Of a stretch of DNA of 52,088 bases, positions 1 to 7,859 are shown in pieces. The notes below the pieces were generated by a model, which had not been told where the DNA came from, made no database searches, and worked only from the letters and a program-made list of their open reading frames with translations. The stretch's first letter is position 1. Each line of letters opens with the position of its first letter. The stretch covers positions 1 through 52,088 of the forward strand of contig JAUXNU010000125.1 in assembly GCA_030682655.1 (NCBI GenBank). The letters are read 5' to 3'. Origin of the DNA: Actinomycetota bacterium (GTDB lineage: Bacteria > Actinomycetota > Coriobacteriia > Anaerosomatales > JAUXNU01). The position numbers were made by a program, and so were the translations under genes.

Positions 1-41
1 AGCGCCAGCAGGGCGACCGTGGTCAGGAAAGCGCGCTTCAT
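1..41 (-). CDS. 5' end of a secreted-protein gene, cut by the window edge
   Basis: Reading leftward from an ATG at 39-41, the first 13 codons give MKRAFLTTVALLA, a basic start followed by a hydrophobic run as in a signal peptide. The rest of the gene lies outside the window, so no function can be assigned. Another ATG lies just upstream in a different frame. The call rests only on the signal-peptide look and on the edge position. Confidence 0.45.
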   Translation of the reverse strand, partial: MKRAFLTTVALLA

Positions 42-381
42 CGTCTGTCATCCCCGGGATATTTTTGAACGTCTGTCGCCGCCAGTGGCGGCCGCGTTCC
101 TGGACGGGAGAGATGAACATCGGCGGGCGCCGGAAGTCCAGTCAGGGGCGGTGATGGCGGTTGGTCGCATGACGGGGTCGGATGGGAGGGGAGTGACCGG
201 GATCGGCCGTCCTCACAAGGACCCGGGTGGATGCCGTGGAACGGGCGCGTTCTCCACCCTCGAGGAGTGAGCCGAAACCCCCTCGGAAGCGGCCCCCTAT
301 TTCGCAGAGTCGTCCGTCTGGTATCCGCAACACTTACACTGGCAACCTAAAGCGTCCCTGGCACCCAAATTCAGATCTTCG
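42..381. other. Gap without a supported gene
   Basis: The left part is GC-rich and the right part, next to the glycosyltransferase end, is AT-richer. Open frames here show no recognisable family and overlap one another. It probably holds the promoter of the leftward gene at the window edge. I see no clear repeat or terminator. Confidence 0.4.
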
Positions 382-1716
382 CTATCCGTACAACTCAAGA
401 GACATACGTTCAAAATCTTCCATCATACAACTTCGTGTCGGTTCTCCGAGCCCCATGAAGTGTGCAAGGAAAGTGTTCCTATCAGAAAAACAAAAGTGTG
501 TGTTTACAGTAAGGTAGTCGCACACATTAGCGTCGTTGACCATTTTGTTTTCTTCAAAGTATTTGTTCCAAATAAGTTGATCTCCACCATTTACATAAGT
601 GGTAGATCTATCTGGAGCTAACTCAAGAATTGCGGATATCTCACGAAGTATGCGTTTGTTATTTGTTGTGGTCTTAAAGGCGAGAAAGCCTGCATTAAAG
701 GACCATTCGCCGATATCTCTTGCGACCAATATGTCGCGACCTTCCAGTCTATCAAGCAATGATTGGGATTGGTCGATAAAAAGCATATCTGCGTCGACCC
801 ATATCACCCAATCGTAATCGTCAAAATGCCTTTGAAGAAGGTTGGCCTTCATCCATGTGCCGGATACATCCGCGGGGACGTCTGCAGGGATGTCCCTATA
901 GACGTGGTGCGCAATGTTATGTCTAAGGCAATACCTATCAACGTTTTCTTCGTTTATTTGCCCATAGCAATCTATATTCGGTGTATATAGGGTTATTATG
1001 GCGATTGGCGATTTCGCATTTAGTGATTTATATTTATTATCATTGTTTTTGTAAGCCGTAGAGTTATCAAATACATCAGTTCCAGACACATTCGCCTGAT
1101 TTATTCTTGAAACAGCAAAATCCCTATAAGGTTTGTCTTCACAATAATGGTGCGAATATTTATCATGTGGAACTTTTTCAAAGCAAACTGCAAAGGCGTC
1201 GAGCTTCTGCCAGTTGACCACGCGCCCCCTTGTAGCGACGACTCTGCCGCTTCTCTTTTCGTGTACCGCGAGGAGGCCGGACTCTCTGAGCAAGTCGGCC
1301 TCGTCGGATCCGGTCGATGCCCGGGAAAATTCGTGTCCCTTGAGGATATCGAGTTGCAGCAGGAGGTTTCTATTCCCCTCTGTATTCCGCCAGACCATAA
1401 AGCCCTTGGCCGGTATCGGCGGGCCCTCCCCCAGAAGTGAAGCGATTATCCGGGGGCTTGATCCCAGAAGAACGTCAACTGACATGTACCGATGGATTGC
1501 CGTGTTGCCGTCCATATAGAGGAGCCAGTCATCCTCTGGCAGCAAGCGTAATCTATTTCTGATAACCGCGTATCGACTGAGACCCTCAAGAACCTCCGGT
1601 GCATCCCGTACATCTGATACGGTCACGCAGTTATAAGAAAAGGCCGCGCAATATCGACTGTGATTCAGGGCAATGTGTGCAGACTGAGATCCAACGTGAC
1701 TGATAACAACGGGCAT
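382..1716 (-). CDS. Glycosyltransferase with two GT-like domains in tandem
   Basis: This 444-aa protein is probably a nucleotide-sugar-dependent glycosyltransferase acting on surface glycan. The C-terminal half carries the clearest signal: AIITLYTPNI, then WVIWVDADMLFID with a DxD metal/nucleotide-sugar site, followed by NAGFLAFK and NGGDQLIWN. This layout resembles the GT34 (galactosyl transferase GMA12/MNN10) type. The N-terminal half has a weaker echo (LLPEDDWLLYMDGNTAI and GFMVWRN), suggesting a duplicated, possibly degenerate domain. Base composition is clearly lower in GC than the genes from 5 kb onward, a sign of horizontal transfer shared with the two epimerase genes nearby. There is no signal peptide or membrane segment, so it is probably cytosolic. 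The start was chosen as the first ATG; no strong ribosome binding site is seen. Substrate unknown. Confidence 0.7.
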   Translation of the reverse strand: MPVVISHVGSQSAHIALNHSRYCAAFSYNCVTVSDVRDAPEVLEGLSRYAVIRNRLRLLPEDDWLLYMDGNTAIHRYMSVDVLLGSSPRIIASLLGEGPPIPAKGFMVWRNTEGNRNLLLQLDILKGHEFSRASTGSDEADLLRESGLLAVHEKRSGRVVATRGRVVNWQKLDAFAVCFEKVPHDKYSHHYCEDKPYRDFAVSRINQANVSGTDVFDNSTAYKNNDNKYKSLNAKSPIAIITLYTPNIDCYGQINEENVDRYCLRHNIAHHVYRDIPADVPADVSGTWMKANLLQRHFDDYDWVIWVDADMLFIDQSQSLLDRLEGRDILVARDIGEWSFNAGFLAFKTTTNNKRILREISAILELAPDRSTTYVNGGDQLIWNKYFEENKMVNDANVCDYLTVNTHFCFSDRNTFLAHFMGLGEPTRSCMMEDFERMSLELYG

Positions 1717-2166
1717 CTGTATGTTTTCTTTTGCTTTTAGATTCCGCCCTGAACACAGAGCCGCATCGTTGTCGATAGATATACGTCGAACAAATTTCCG
1801 AGGTCAGGTCGCTACTCTGCAGTCTTCGCCTTCGGGTTCCTCATCCTGGGGCAATGGCCCTGCCTCTGTTTAGCTCCACATCGCGATAGTGCATTCACTT
1901 TCTGGGCTGTCTTGAAACAATCCGAACCGATCTTTAGAAAAATTCATAACGGTATCTGGATCCGAATCTAATTCACCGAGACTACGCTGTCAGCCCCCAT
2001 CAAGTTGCCAACAAAAGCCCAGGGGGAGGAACCGGTTGTCAATCGCAGCGAAACGGCCTGGAATTCGGTTCGTCGTCGGCCCGGGCTGTTCCGGGCGGTG
2101 TGGATACTGGCGGGTTCCCAAATCGGCTGATCGTTGATTCAATGCCCTTCCTTTCGGAAAACAGCC
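1717..2166. other. AT-rich gap upstream of the transposase remnant
   Basis: It separates the glycosyltransferase start from a decayed transposase. It presumably holds the glycosyltransferase promoter, but I cannot place one with confidence. No intact gene, clear inverted repeat of an IS end, or tandem repeat is seen. Confidence 0.4.
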
Positions 2167-2690
2167 ATGGTTCGGGCCTTGCTCTCGGAAGTCGAGTGGG
2201 GGCTTCTTCGACCTTTCCTTGATCGAGAGGGGACCGGGCCGTGGACGACCGTCTCGCGATCAGTGGTCGGTGTTGGACGGTGGGTTCTGGGTCGTTCCCC
2301 CGGGCACGGCCCAACGTGACCGGCACCGTGGCCTGGACGATTGGAGTTGGGTGTCTCGTCAGTTCCGGCCCGAGAGGTGGGCGGGGGGCCGGGTCGTGAT
2401 GCCGGAGGCTCTGTACGAGATCGGGGCGGGTCCTGGGTCTGACTTCACCCTGGCCGACCTCGGGGGCAAGGTGTCTCCGTCGTCATCCCGGCCAGGCGAA
2501 ACCGCAGGGATCAGCCCTTTATCGACCGCTACCTCGACAAAGGGGGAAGCCCGTCCGAGCGACGCTTCTCAAGGTCCCGAAACAACCTTGGTCGTTCGCC
2601 CGATACGGCAGGGCTGCCGACGGCATCCTCGGCTTCGTACTCGCCGCAGCCAGCCGGCTGTGGCGCTGGCGCTCTGGCCGACCCACTTGA
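2167..2690 (+). pseudogene. Decayed IS5-family transposase
   Basis: Pieces of an IS5-type DDE transposase can be read by switching frames. The N-terminal motif LLSEVEWGLLRPFL starts near 2179. After a frameshift near 2220 it continues GRGRPSRDQWSVLDGGFWVV and then WSWVSRQFR. Later, VIPARRNRRDQPFIDRYL appears near 2480-2540, and ARYGRAADGILGFVLAAASRLW near 2610-2660, which matches the usual transposase C-terminus (ATRYDK...A..FLGFV..AS..LW). The middle, with the catalytic acidic residues, is largely missing and at least two frameshifts are present, so it is inactive. No IS ends were recognised. It sits beside low-GC sugar genes and may record how they arrived. Confidence 0.72.
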
Positions 2691-2936
2691 AGGGGGTGGC
2701 CGCCCCGCCGGCTCAGCCACACATGAGCACGCGAAATCGGCTCCAACGGTCGAAAGAGATGGCAAGAAAACGTCGGGCCCCAACGCCGCGACACATCCCA
2801 TGACGGAGCGAAAGACGGGGTTCGATCTGACTAAATTTCCCGTCCGTCAGCCAGAACAGGTCATGCATGATCGTTTTCCCTGACGGAATGAGTCAGATAT
2901 CAATCCCGCTTGAGAACGCTTTTGGGGAGCGTGAGC

Positions 2937-3887
2937 TCAAACATACCGCCTGTAGTTCAACCTGTACCATGCAGCGAGCTCATTGATTTCATTCTTGAGT
3001 GTACGTTTCGGGGACCACCCCAAGGCAGTTATTTTATCCCAGACCACAGCATATCTGCGATCGTTGAAGGGGCGATCCTGAACGAACTCAACGTGATCTT
3101 CGAACGACACACCAAAGGCCTCACAGATCTTGGCGGCTACCTCGGCGTTGGAAAACTCGTCAGGCGAGCCGATATTGTAGGTCTGATGAATTTTGCCGGC
3201 GCGCGAGACAAGTTCGATAGCGCTGGCCAGGTCACGGGCAGCTAGATAGTGGCGGACGTTTTTCCCGTTTCCGTGAAGGGGGATTTTCTCCCCCTTAATG
3301 AGCGAAAGACAACAACGGGGGATCAGCTTTTCAGGATATTGACGTGCGCCAAAGACGTTGTTTGCACGGATCATTATCACGGGCAGGTTGAATGAATGTA
3401 TGTACCCTCCCACAATCATTTCCGCCGCTGCTTTTGAGGCCGAGTACGGATTCGTGGGGTTTAGAATGGCGTTCTCATCGACTGCGCCTGTCAGTACTTC
3501 GCCATAGACTTCGTCAGTGCTGATGTGAATGATTCGAGGAACCTGCTTCGTCCTGCAGGCTTCAAGAATAGTGTGAGTTCCCTGGACGTTTGTGTGCGTG
3601 AAAAGAAGTGAGCTGTGGAATGAGTTGTCGACGTGGCTTTCAGCAGCAGCATGAATCACCAAGTCACAGCCAGATACCAAGCGTTCGCAAAGCGAATAGT
3701 CGCATATATCTCCAACTACCAATTCTATTCGGTTGCTGGTTAGAAGGTCGCCAAGATTTCGAAAATCAGCGGCGTAGGTCATTTTGTCAAGAACTGTGAT
3801 TTTGCTATCAGGAAAACTCTCAGCAAACTGCTCAACGATGTGGGAGCCTATAAACCCAGCGCCGCCGGTGATCAAAACATTACGCAT
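2937..3887 (-). CDS. dTDP-glucose 4,6-dehydratase-like epimerase/dehydratase
   Basis: This 316-aa extended short-chain dehydrogenase has the NAD-binding signature GGAGFIGSHI at residues 8-17, HAAAESHVD, the active-site segment HISTDEVYGE (dehydratase Asp-Glu pair) and the YSASKAAAE Tyr-Lys pair. IRANNVFGARQYPEKLIP is typical of RmlB. Family members convert dTDP-glucose to dTDP-4-keto-6-deoxyglucose, the first committed step to rhamnose and other deoxysugars. It is slightly shorter than canonical RmlB (about 350 aa), so it could act on another NDP-sugar. It overlaps the upstream epimerase gene by 8 bp, so the two are probably translated from one mRNA. GC is lower than in the genes to the right. 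The class is safe; the exact substrate is inferred. Confidence 0.85.
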   Translation of the reverse strand: MRNVLITGGAGFIGSHIVEQFAESFPDSKITVLDKMTYAADFRNLGDLLTSNRIELVVGDICDYSLCERLVSGCDLVIHAAAESHVDNSFHSSLLFTHTNVQGTHTILEACRTKQVPRIIHISTDEVYGEVLTGAVDENAILNPTNPYSASKAAAEMIVGGYIHSFNLPVIMIRANNVFGARQYPEKLIPRCCLSLIKGEKIPLHGNGKNVRHYLAARDLASAIELVSRAGKIHQTYNIGSPDEFSNAEVAAKICEAFGVSFEDHVEFVQDRPFNDRRYAVVWDKITALGWSPKRTLKNEINELAAWYRLNYRRYV

Positions 3888-4728
3888 ATCTGAGACGTTC
3901 TCCGAAGGTGTGGGCGACGACTAGAGGGTCTACGGTGCCCTCTGGTCTGCCAAACCGAGTTGTCCACTTAGAGTTGTTCAAGAAGAACTCATCTCGAACA
4001 TCCAGTGTTTCCTGCAGGCGGCCTTCGCCATAGCCGCTAATGAGGGCCCGGGCAACATCCCCGCAAGCAACAGCTGAACCGCTGCCGATATTGAAGACGC
4101 CGCTTGCACCGGCTTTCACGGCCCCTACGATAGACCGGACCACAATCCAAACGGGAATAAAATCGCGTCGGGTTTCGGAAGCCATATCGAAATATATCTC
4201 ACCCTCATGGCGCAATCGGTGGAGCATGTGTCCGAAGAACGACGGTCGAACCGGGCCGCCTGGTGTGTATTCAAACCCGAACGCATTGGCCAGCCGCAGG
4301 ATGAGTGCCCGCTCTCCCAGAGCATCCTCGATCCAGGCCTCCGTTCTGGCCTTGTTCGGACCGTAGCCGGGGCCGTCGAAATCGATCTCATCCTCTTCGC
4401 GAGCCCCCCATTGGCAGGCGGCCGCATAGACCTTGCGTGTGCTCAACATCAGGACGCGGGCATGGCATCGCCGGGCGATCTCAGCGCTCTTGCGCTCCAG
4501 GTCAGCCGCAGGATCATATGGACCGGTCCTGTATGCGGGGGTCAGCGCACAGTTCACCACGATATCGTCTTGAGTCAGGACGTCCTCAAGAAGCTCGCCC
4601 CGCGAGACGCTGATCACCGGGAGGCCCTGGCGCATGGCCTCACTGGTTAGGTGGGACCCGATCAGGCCCGATGCACCAATCACGACCAGACGGCGCGCAG
4701 GAACGACCCGGCCAGCTTCGGAAGTCAT
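3880..4728 (-). CDS. NAD(P)-dependent sugar epimerase/reductase
   Basis: This 282-aa SDR-fold protein has the nucleotide-binding motif VIGASGLIGSHLTSEA near residues 16-31 and a later ILRLANAFG segment typical of sugar epimerases and dTDP-4-dehydrorhamnose reductases. MLSTRKVYAA stands where the catalytic Ser/Thr segment is expected, and YGPNKARTEAW supplies the Tyr-xxx-Lys pair. With the overlapping dehydratase gene downstream it probably forms a two-step route to a deoxysugar used by the neighbouring glycosyltransferase; this is inference from context. The ATG overlaps the stop of a short upstream frame (TATGA arrangement), a hint of translational coupling. Confidence 0.78.
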   Translation of the reverse strand: MTSEAGRVVPARRLVVIGASGLIGSHLTSEAMRQGLPVISVSRGELLEDVLTQDDIVVNCALTPAYRTGPYDPAADLERKSAEIARRCHARVLMLSTRKVYAAACQWGAREEDEIDFDGPGYGPNKARTEAWIEDALGERALILRLANAFGFEYTPGGPVRPSFFGHMLHRLRHEGEIYFDMASETRRDFIPVWIVVRSIVGAVKAGASGVFNIGSGSAVACGDVARALISGYGEGRLQETLDVRDEFFLNNSKWTTRFGRPEGTVDPLVVAHTFGERLRYA

Positions 4729-4865
4729 AGTTCGTTTGAGCGAGAGGCATGAGCCGTGGTCCGCCGGCCGATGAAATTGAGATCAATCGGCATCAGCCCA
4801 ATACCATTGCTGTTGAGGCGTTCGGGTTGATCGAAATACAGGTATGGGATGATCGTCTTGAGCAT
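4725..4865 (-). CDS. Possible 46-aa open frame coupled to the epimerase
   Basis: From an ATG at 4863-4865 a frame reads MLKTIIPYLYFDQPERLN, continues ..IGLMPIDLNFIGRR.. and ends with a TGA overlapping the epimerase start codon. The composition looks protein-like and the stop/start overlap suggests coupling. It could instead be the tail of a larger truncated sugar-biosynthesis gene, because a further short frame ends in TGAATG just upstream. I recognise no family and the frame may not be expressed. Confidence 0.3.
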   Translation of the reverse strand: MLKTIIPYLYFDQPERLNSNGIGLMPIDLNFIGRRTTAHASRSNEL

Positions 4866-5194
4866 TCATTCTGCGCGCCGACCGGCGGCACCGTAGACCC
4901 GGTAGTCATTGACACGTCGGCACCTTTTGAAACCTGAACGTTTGAGCTTTGGAGTGAAACCGGCACCCCACCGCCCAGGTTCGAGCAATAGGCGGTTTTT
5001 CAGGCAAGGACCACGGCTGTGATCTTCAACTCGATCACCTTGACCCCATTAATCTGATGCCGGGGCCCTGAACTCATAACAAGCCAGCGACCTCTAACCT
5101 CCAGTGATCCAAGTTTGGGGGAGCAGATCACCGTTACGATTGACTTAAAACCAAACCGGCCTGGAAGAAAGTCTCGCTGATCAAGGCCTGATCC
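4866..5194. other. Gap between the sugar genes and secB
   Basis: No supported gene. Short frames in this stretch have no recognisable family. It probably contains the promoter for the leftward sugar genes and the 3' end of the secB transcript; no strong terminator hairpin is evident. Confidence 0.35.
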
Positions 5195-5635
5195 CTAGCC
5201 CGCCACCCTGCCGGCCTGGGCGCGGTTGAAAATTTCGGCGAAATCGATCGGGTCCAGCACCAGGGTCGGTGAATAGCCGCCCTCGGACACCAGGCCGCTG
5301 ACCAGGTTCTGGACCGTGGGGAACATGGCCTCGCCGCCCTCGACCAGCAGCTTGCGCTCCAGGTCTTCCGGCGCGACGCCGGTGACGTCGCAGACGCAGC
5401 GGCAGGTAATCTCGATCAGGAAAACCGCCGCGCCTTCGTCCGAGACCTTCACTGTCAGCCGCATGTCGACATTGACGTTGCCGTCAGGGCGAGGGTGGGT
5501 GGACATGTCCACCGACTTGTCGATCTCCAGCGGGGCTTGCGTCATCCGCGCAAGCTTTGCGGCCGGGTTCTCGAACGAAAGGTCGATCAGATACCGATTG
5601 ACCACCGTCAGGGCCTGAGCAGGTGTCGCCGTCAT
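5195..5635 (-). CDS. secB: Divergent SecB-type export chaperone
   Basis: This 146-aa protein matches the SecB fold. YLIDLSFENPAA near residues 15-26 corresponds to the SecB 'KDLSFE.P' start, and the C-terminal GGYSPTLVLDPIDFAEIF matches 'GGFPP..LDP.DF..L'. SecB is a cytosolic tetramer that holds pre-proteins unfolded and passes them to SecA. The usual CP..LFP segment is altered here to GGEAMFPTV, and the acidic C-terminal SecA zinc-binding tail is absent, so this may be a second, specialised SecB. It is divergent from a secreted-protein gene 190 bp away, which could be a client. An ATG was chosen; a TTG lies one codon upstream. Confidence 0.8.
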   Translation of the reverse strand: MTATPAQALTVVNRYLIDLSFENPAAKLARMTQAPLEIDKSVDMSTHPRPDGNVNVDMRLTVKVSDEGAAVFLIEITCRCVCDVTGVAPEDLERKLLVEGGEAMFPTVQNLVSGLVSEGGYSPTLVLDPIDFAEIFNRAQAGRVAG

Positions 5636-5825
5636 CAATCCAATTCTTTGCCTGGCACGCTTCGATGCGGATGCCCGAAGCGGCTACCGGGTTATTGCCG
5701 AGGGCCGTGTGAAAGACAATCCGGGCGGCCGATTTCCGGACGGGGCCTGGCCGGCCCGCACAAGGCATGTCGACACTTCGGGGCGTTTCCGTTAGACCCG
5801 AAAGGGGGCCTGACGGAACAAACAA

Positions 5826-6365
5826 GTGAATATTTTCAGATCCGTTGCCGCGCGAATGATGCTGTTGTCCGCATTCCTGCTGCCGGCCCAGTCGGCAGCG
5901 GCCCAGTATGTGGCCGGCAATATCGGCTCCATGCCGGGCTCGACTGAACAACGTATGGCCGATGCCCTGACCTCCATCGGCATGACCCGCTGCACCACGC
6001 GGGCCGTTCAGGTCGGCCGCTTCCTGATGGAGGGTTCGGAGGCCAATTTCACGGTCCAGCCGCTTGGCCCCAATGGCGACATGTGGCCCACGGTGATCAT
6101 GATGGAATCTTCGCACGCAACCAACGGCACGACCCGACTGTCGACGATCAGCATTTCTCCGAATTGCGCCGGCTTCTACCAACAGACCATCTATTGGGCC
6201 CAGCCGTGCACGGTTCTGCGCAGTGGTACCTTCGCAGCCTTCACCGGGACGCGGCGCCTGCTCGACGAAGTCTCTGTCGGCGAACTGGATGTGGCGACCC
6301 AGCTCTATCTGATGCCGGCCGGCTCACAGGGCTGCGTCTCGGTCAAGAAAGAGATGTTCCGCTAG
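5826..6365 (+). CDS. Secreted protein of unknown function
   Basis: This 179-aa protein starts at GTG and has a signal peptide (MNIFRSVAARMMLLSAFLLP, cleavage likely near AQSAAAQ). The mature part has several cysteines (TRCTT, SPNCAG, WAQPCTV, QGCVSV), which could form disulphides in the periplasm. I recognise no family. It is divergent from the secB-like gene with a 190-bp shared promoter region, so the chaperone might serve this protein; that is a guess from position. Confidence 0.65.
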   Translation: MNIFRSVAARMMLLSAFLLPAQSAAAQYVAGNIGSMPGSTEQRMADALTSIGMTRCTTRAVQVGRFLMEGSEANFTVQPLGPNGDMWPTVIMMESSHATNGTTRLSTISISPNCAGFYQQTIYWAQPCTVLRSGTFAAFTGTRRLLDEVSVGELDVATQLYLMPAGSQGCVSVKKEMFR

Positions 6366-6778
6366 GTGTTCAGTCCCGACGTGTGGAGGAAGCAGTCTAG
6401 CCGACCCTTCATTCCGGAAGGCATTGGGGGCCAGATATTCCATCGGAGCGCCGCAACCACGCTTGCGGTCCGAGCTGCGAGACGGCGATCGATGACTCCG
6501 CTGAACGCGCCAGCCGTGCGGTATGGTCCCGGCCATGGAACCGTCGCCAAATAGCGAAAACGGGCCTGCGTCCATGATGCGCCAGCGGGCCCGATGACGG
6601 GAGGCGGCGAGTCGGCAGGCCGGACCAACCCGCGCCCGGGAGAGGCGAAAGATTCAACCGCCATCACCGATTATGGCTTTAAATCGGCCGGGTCGAACCG
6701 GTAGGGTCTCGTCGTCGCACGTGCCTGAACGCCGCAGCGACACAGGGCCCCGAACGACCGCCTTGAGTATCAAGAGTA
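6366..6778. other. Gap with no supported gene
   Basis: GC-rich, with several overlapping open frames on both strands, none with a recognisable motif or ribosome binding site. Probably 3' and 5' untranslated sequence of the flanking genes. Confidence 0.35.
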
Positions 6779-7567
6779 ATGGAACCGACCCGTATGTCTC
6801 CCACCCTGCAGCGCCTCTCCGCTAGCTCAGGCCATGGCGCGCTCATCCTCGCTGCCGCCCTCTTTGTCGGCACGCCCGGGGAAGCCCGCGCCAGGGGAGT
6901 CGAAACCCCGATGGTCGGCCCCACGGCCAGCCCCGCCGTCCATCAGGTGATGACGGGGGAAACCCTGTCTGGCATCGCCGCGACCTATGGCCTCGACTGG
7001 CGCGACCTGGCTCGGGCCAACCGGATTTCGGACCCTCGCCGACTGAAGGTCGGCCGGGCGTTGACGGTCGCCGGGGTCCTTTCGCCCTCCGATCGTCGGC
7101 ATCGGGTGCGCCGCGGGGAGACGCTTTCCGGAATCGCCCGACGCTATGGAGTGGCGTGGCGAGACCTGGCCGCGCTCAACGGGCTCGCTGATCCTGACCG
7201 TCTGGCGACGGGCACAACTCTCGTCATCGACCATGCGGTCGGGCGAGTTGCTCCATTGCTGCGCACCGCCGAAGCGCGCGACCGGTTCGCGATTGAATAT
7301 GGGGTCGCCAAGCCGGGGGTCGGCGACGAAAAGATCGCGACCGCCGCCACGCCTCCGACTGTCCTGCCGCGACAGGAACGGGTCGCGCGCGTCCTCGCTG
7401 AGGCGGCACCCTCCAGGGTCGCCGCGGCAAGCGCCGGTGGGGAAGGAAATCAGGCTTCTCCACTGTCGTGGGAGGATCGGGCCCGGGCCGATTTCACCGC
7501 CCAACTGGCGGCCTTTGCCGCGCGCTACGACGTCAATCGGGTTCCACCAGGACGACGTCACAACTGA
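6779..7567 (+). CDS. Exported protein with two LysM peptidoglycan-binding domains
   Basis: This 262-aa protein has an N-terminal hydrophobic signal (GALILAAALFVGTPGEARA). LysM 1 begins at HQVMTGETLSGIAATYGLDW near residue 57 and LysM 2 at HRVRRGETLSGIARRYGVAW near residue 108. Each contains the usual W..LA..N...D...L..G..L sequence. LysM repeats bind N-acetylglucosamine in peptidoglycan, so it should sit in the periplasm or at the wall. No catalytic domain follows: the C-terminal 110 residues are low-complexity and end abruptly in PPGRRHN, which may reflect a frameshift or loss of a hydrolase or transglycosylase domain. It is the last chromosomal gene before the tRNA attachment site. Confidence 0.82.
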   Translation: MEPTRMSPTLQRLSASSGHGALILAAALFVGTPGEARARGVETPMVGPTASPAVHQVMTGETLSGIAATYGLDWRDLARANRISDPRRLKVGRALTVAGVLSPSDRRHRVRRGETLSGIARRYGVAWRDLAALNGLADPDRLATGTTLVIDHAVGRVAPLLRTAEARDRFAIEYGVAKPGVGDEKIATAATPPTVLPRQERVARVLAEAAPSRVAAASAGGEGNQASPLSWEDRARADFTAQLAAFAARYDVNRVPPGRRHN

Positions 7568-7795
7568 AATCCGAGGGCTTCAGGCTAACGACCAGATGTC
7601 TTCAGCCAGGGCGTGACGGCTTGGAGGCGGGATGATTCCAATCGGTTTCAGGTGTCCGGGACGGCCGCCTTCCGGAGCCAGCCGCACGGGTCAGGCGATC
7701 TTGCGATGACCCCGAGCGCTGGTAACGAGAGGCCGTGGTCCAGTCGCTCCGTCCATTGCCGCGACGGCCGAGGCCTTTGTTTTCAATGGAAACGA

Positions 7796-7841
7796 TGGTG
7801 GGTGATGTAGGGTTCGAACCTACGACCCGCTGATTAAGAGT
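7796..7841 (-). other. attL: 3' half of tRNA-Lys(CTT), integration site
   Basis: Read on the minus strand, this stretch gives the anticodon loop CTCTTAA, the TCAG stem side, a T-arm with GGTTCGAACC, the 3' acceptor ATCACCC and an encoded CCA end. The matching 5' half is missing: beyond 7841 the sequence turns into a TATCGCGATA palindrome and the integrase gene. This is what remains at one end when an element integrates into the 3' half of a tRNA gene; the complete tRNA, expected to start GGGTGAT, should be at the element's other end. No second copy is visible in this window. Confidence 0.85.
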
Positions 7842-7851
7842 TATCGCGATA
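7842..7851. promoter_or_regulatory. TATCGCGATA palindrome before the integrase
   Basis: A perfect 10-bp palindrome at the junction of the tRNA fragment and the integrase gene. Its TCGCGA centre also occurs in the 16-bp palindrome at 9130-9145 and, imperfectly, at 9431-9440 (TGTAGCGACA). The spacing at both ends of the int-xis unit suggests operator or recombination-accessory sites. Function is inferred. Confidence 0.4.
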
Positions 7852-7859
7852 GCGTTCTC

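Noticed and set aside
7796..7841. A complete tRNA-Lys gene
   Set aside because: Only the anticodon loop, T arm, 3' acceptor and CCA are present; the 5' acceptor and D arm are missing, so it is an attachment remnant.
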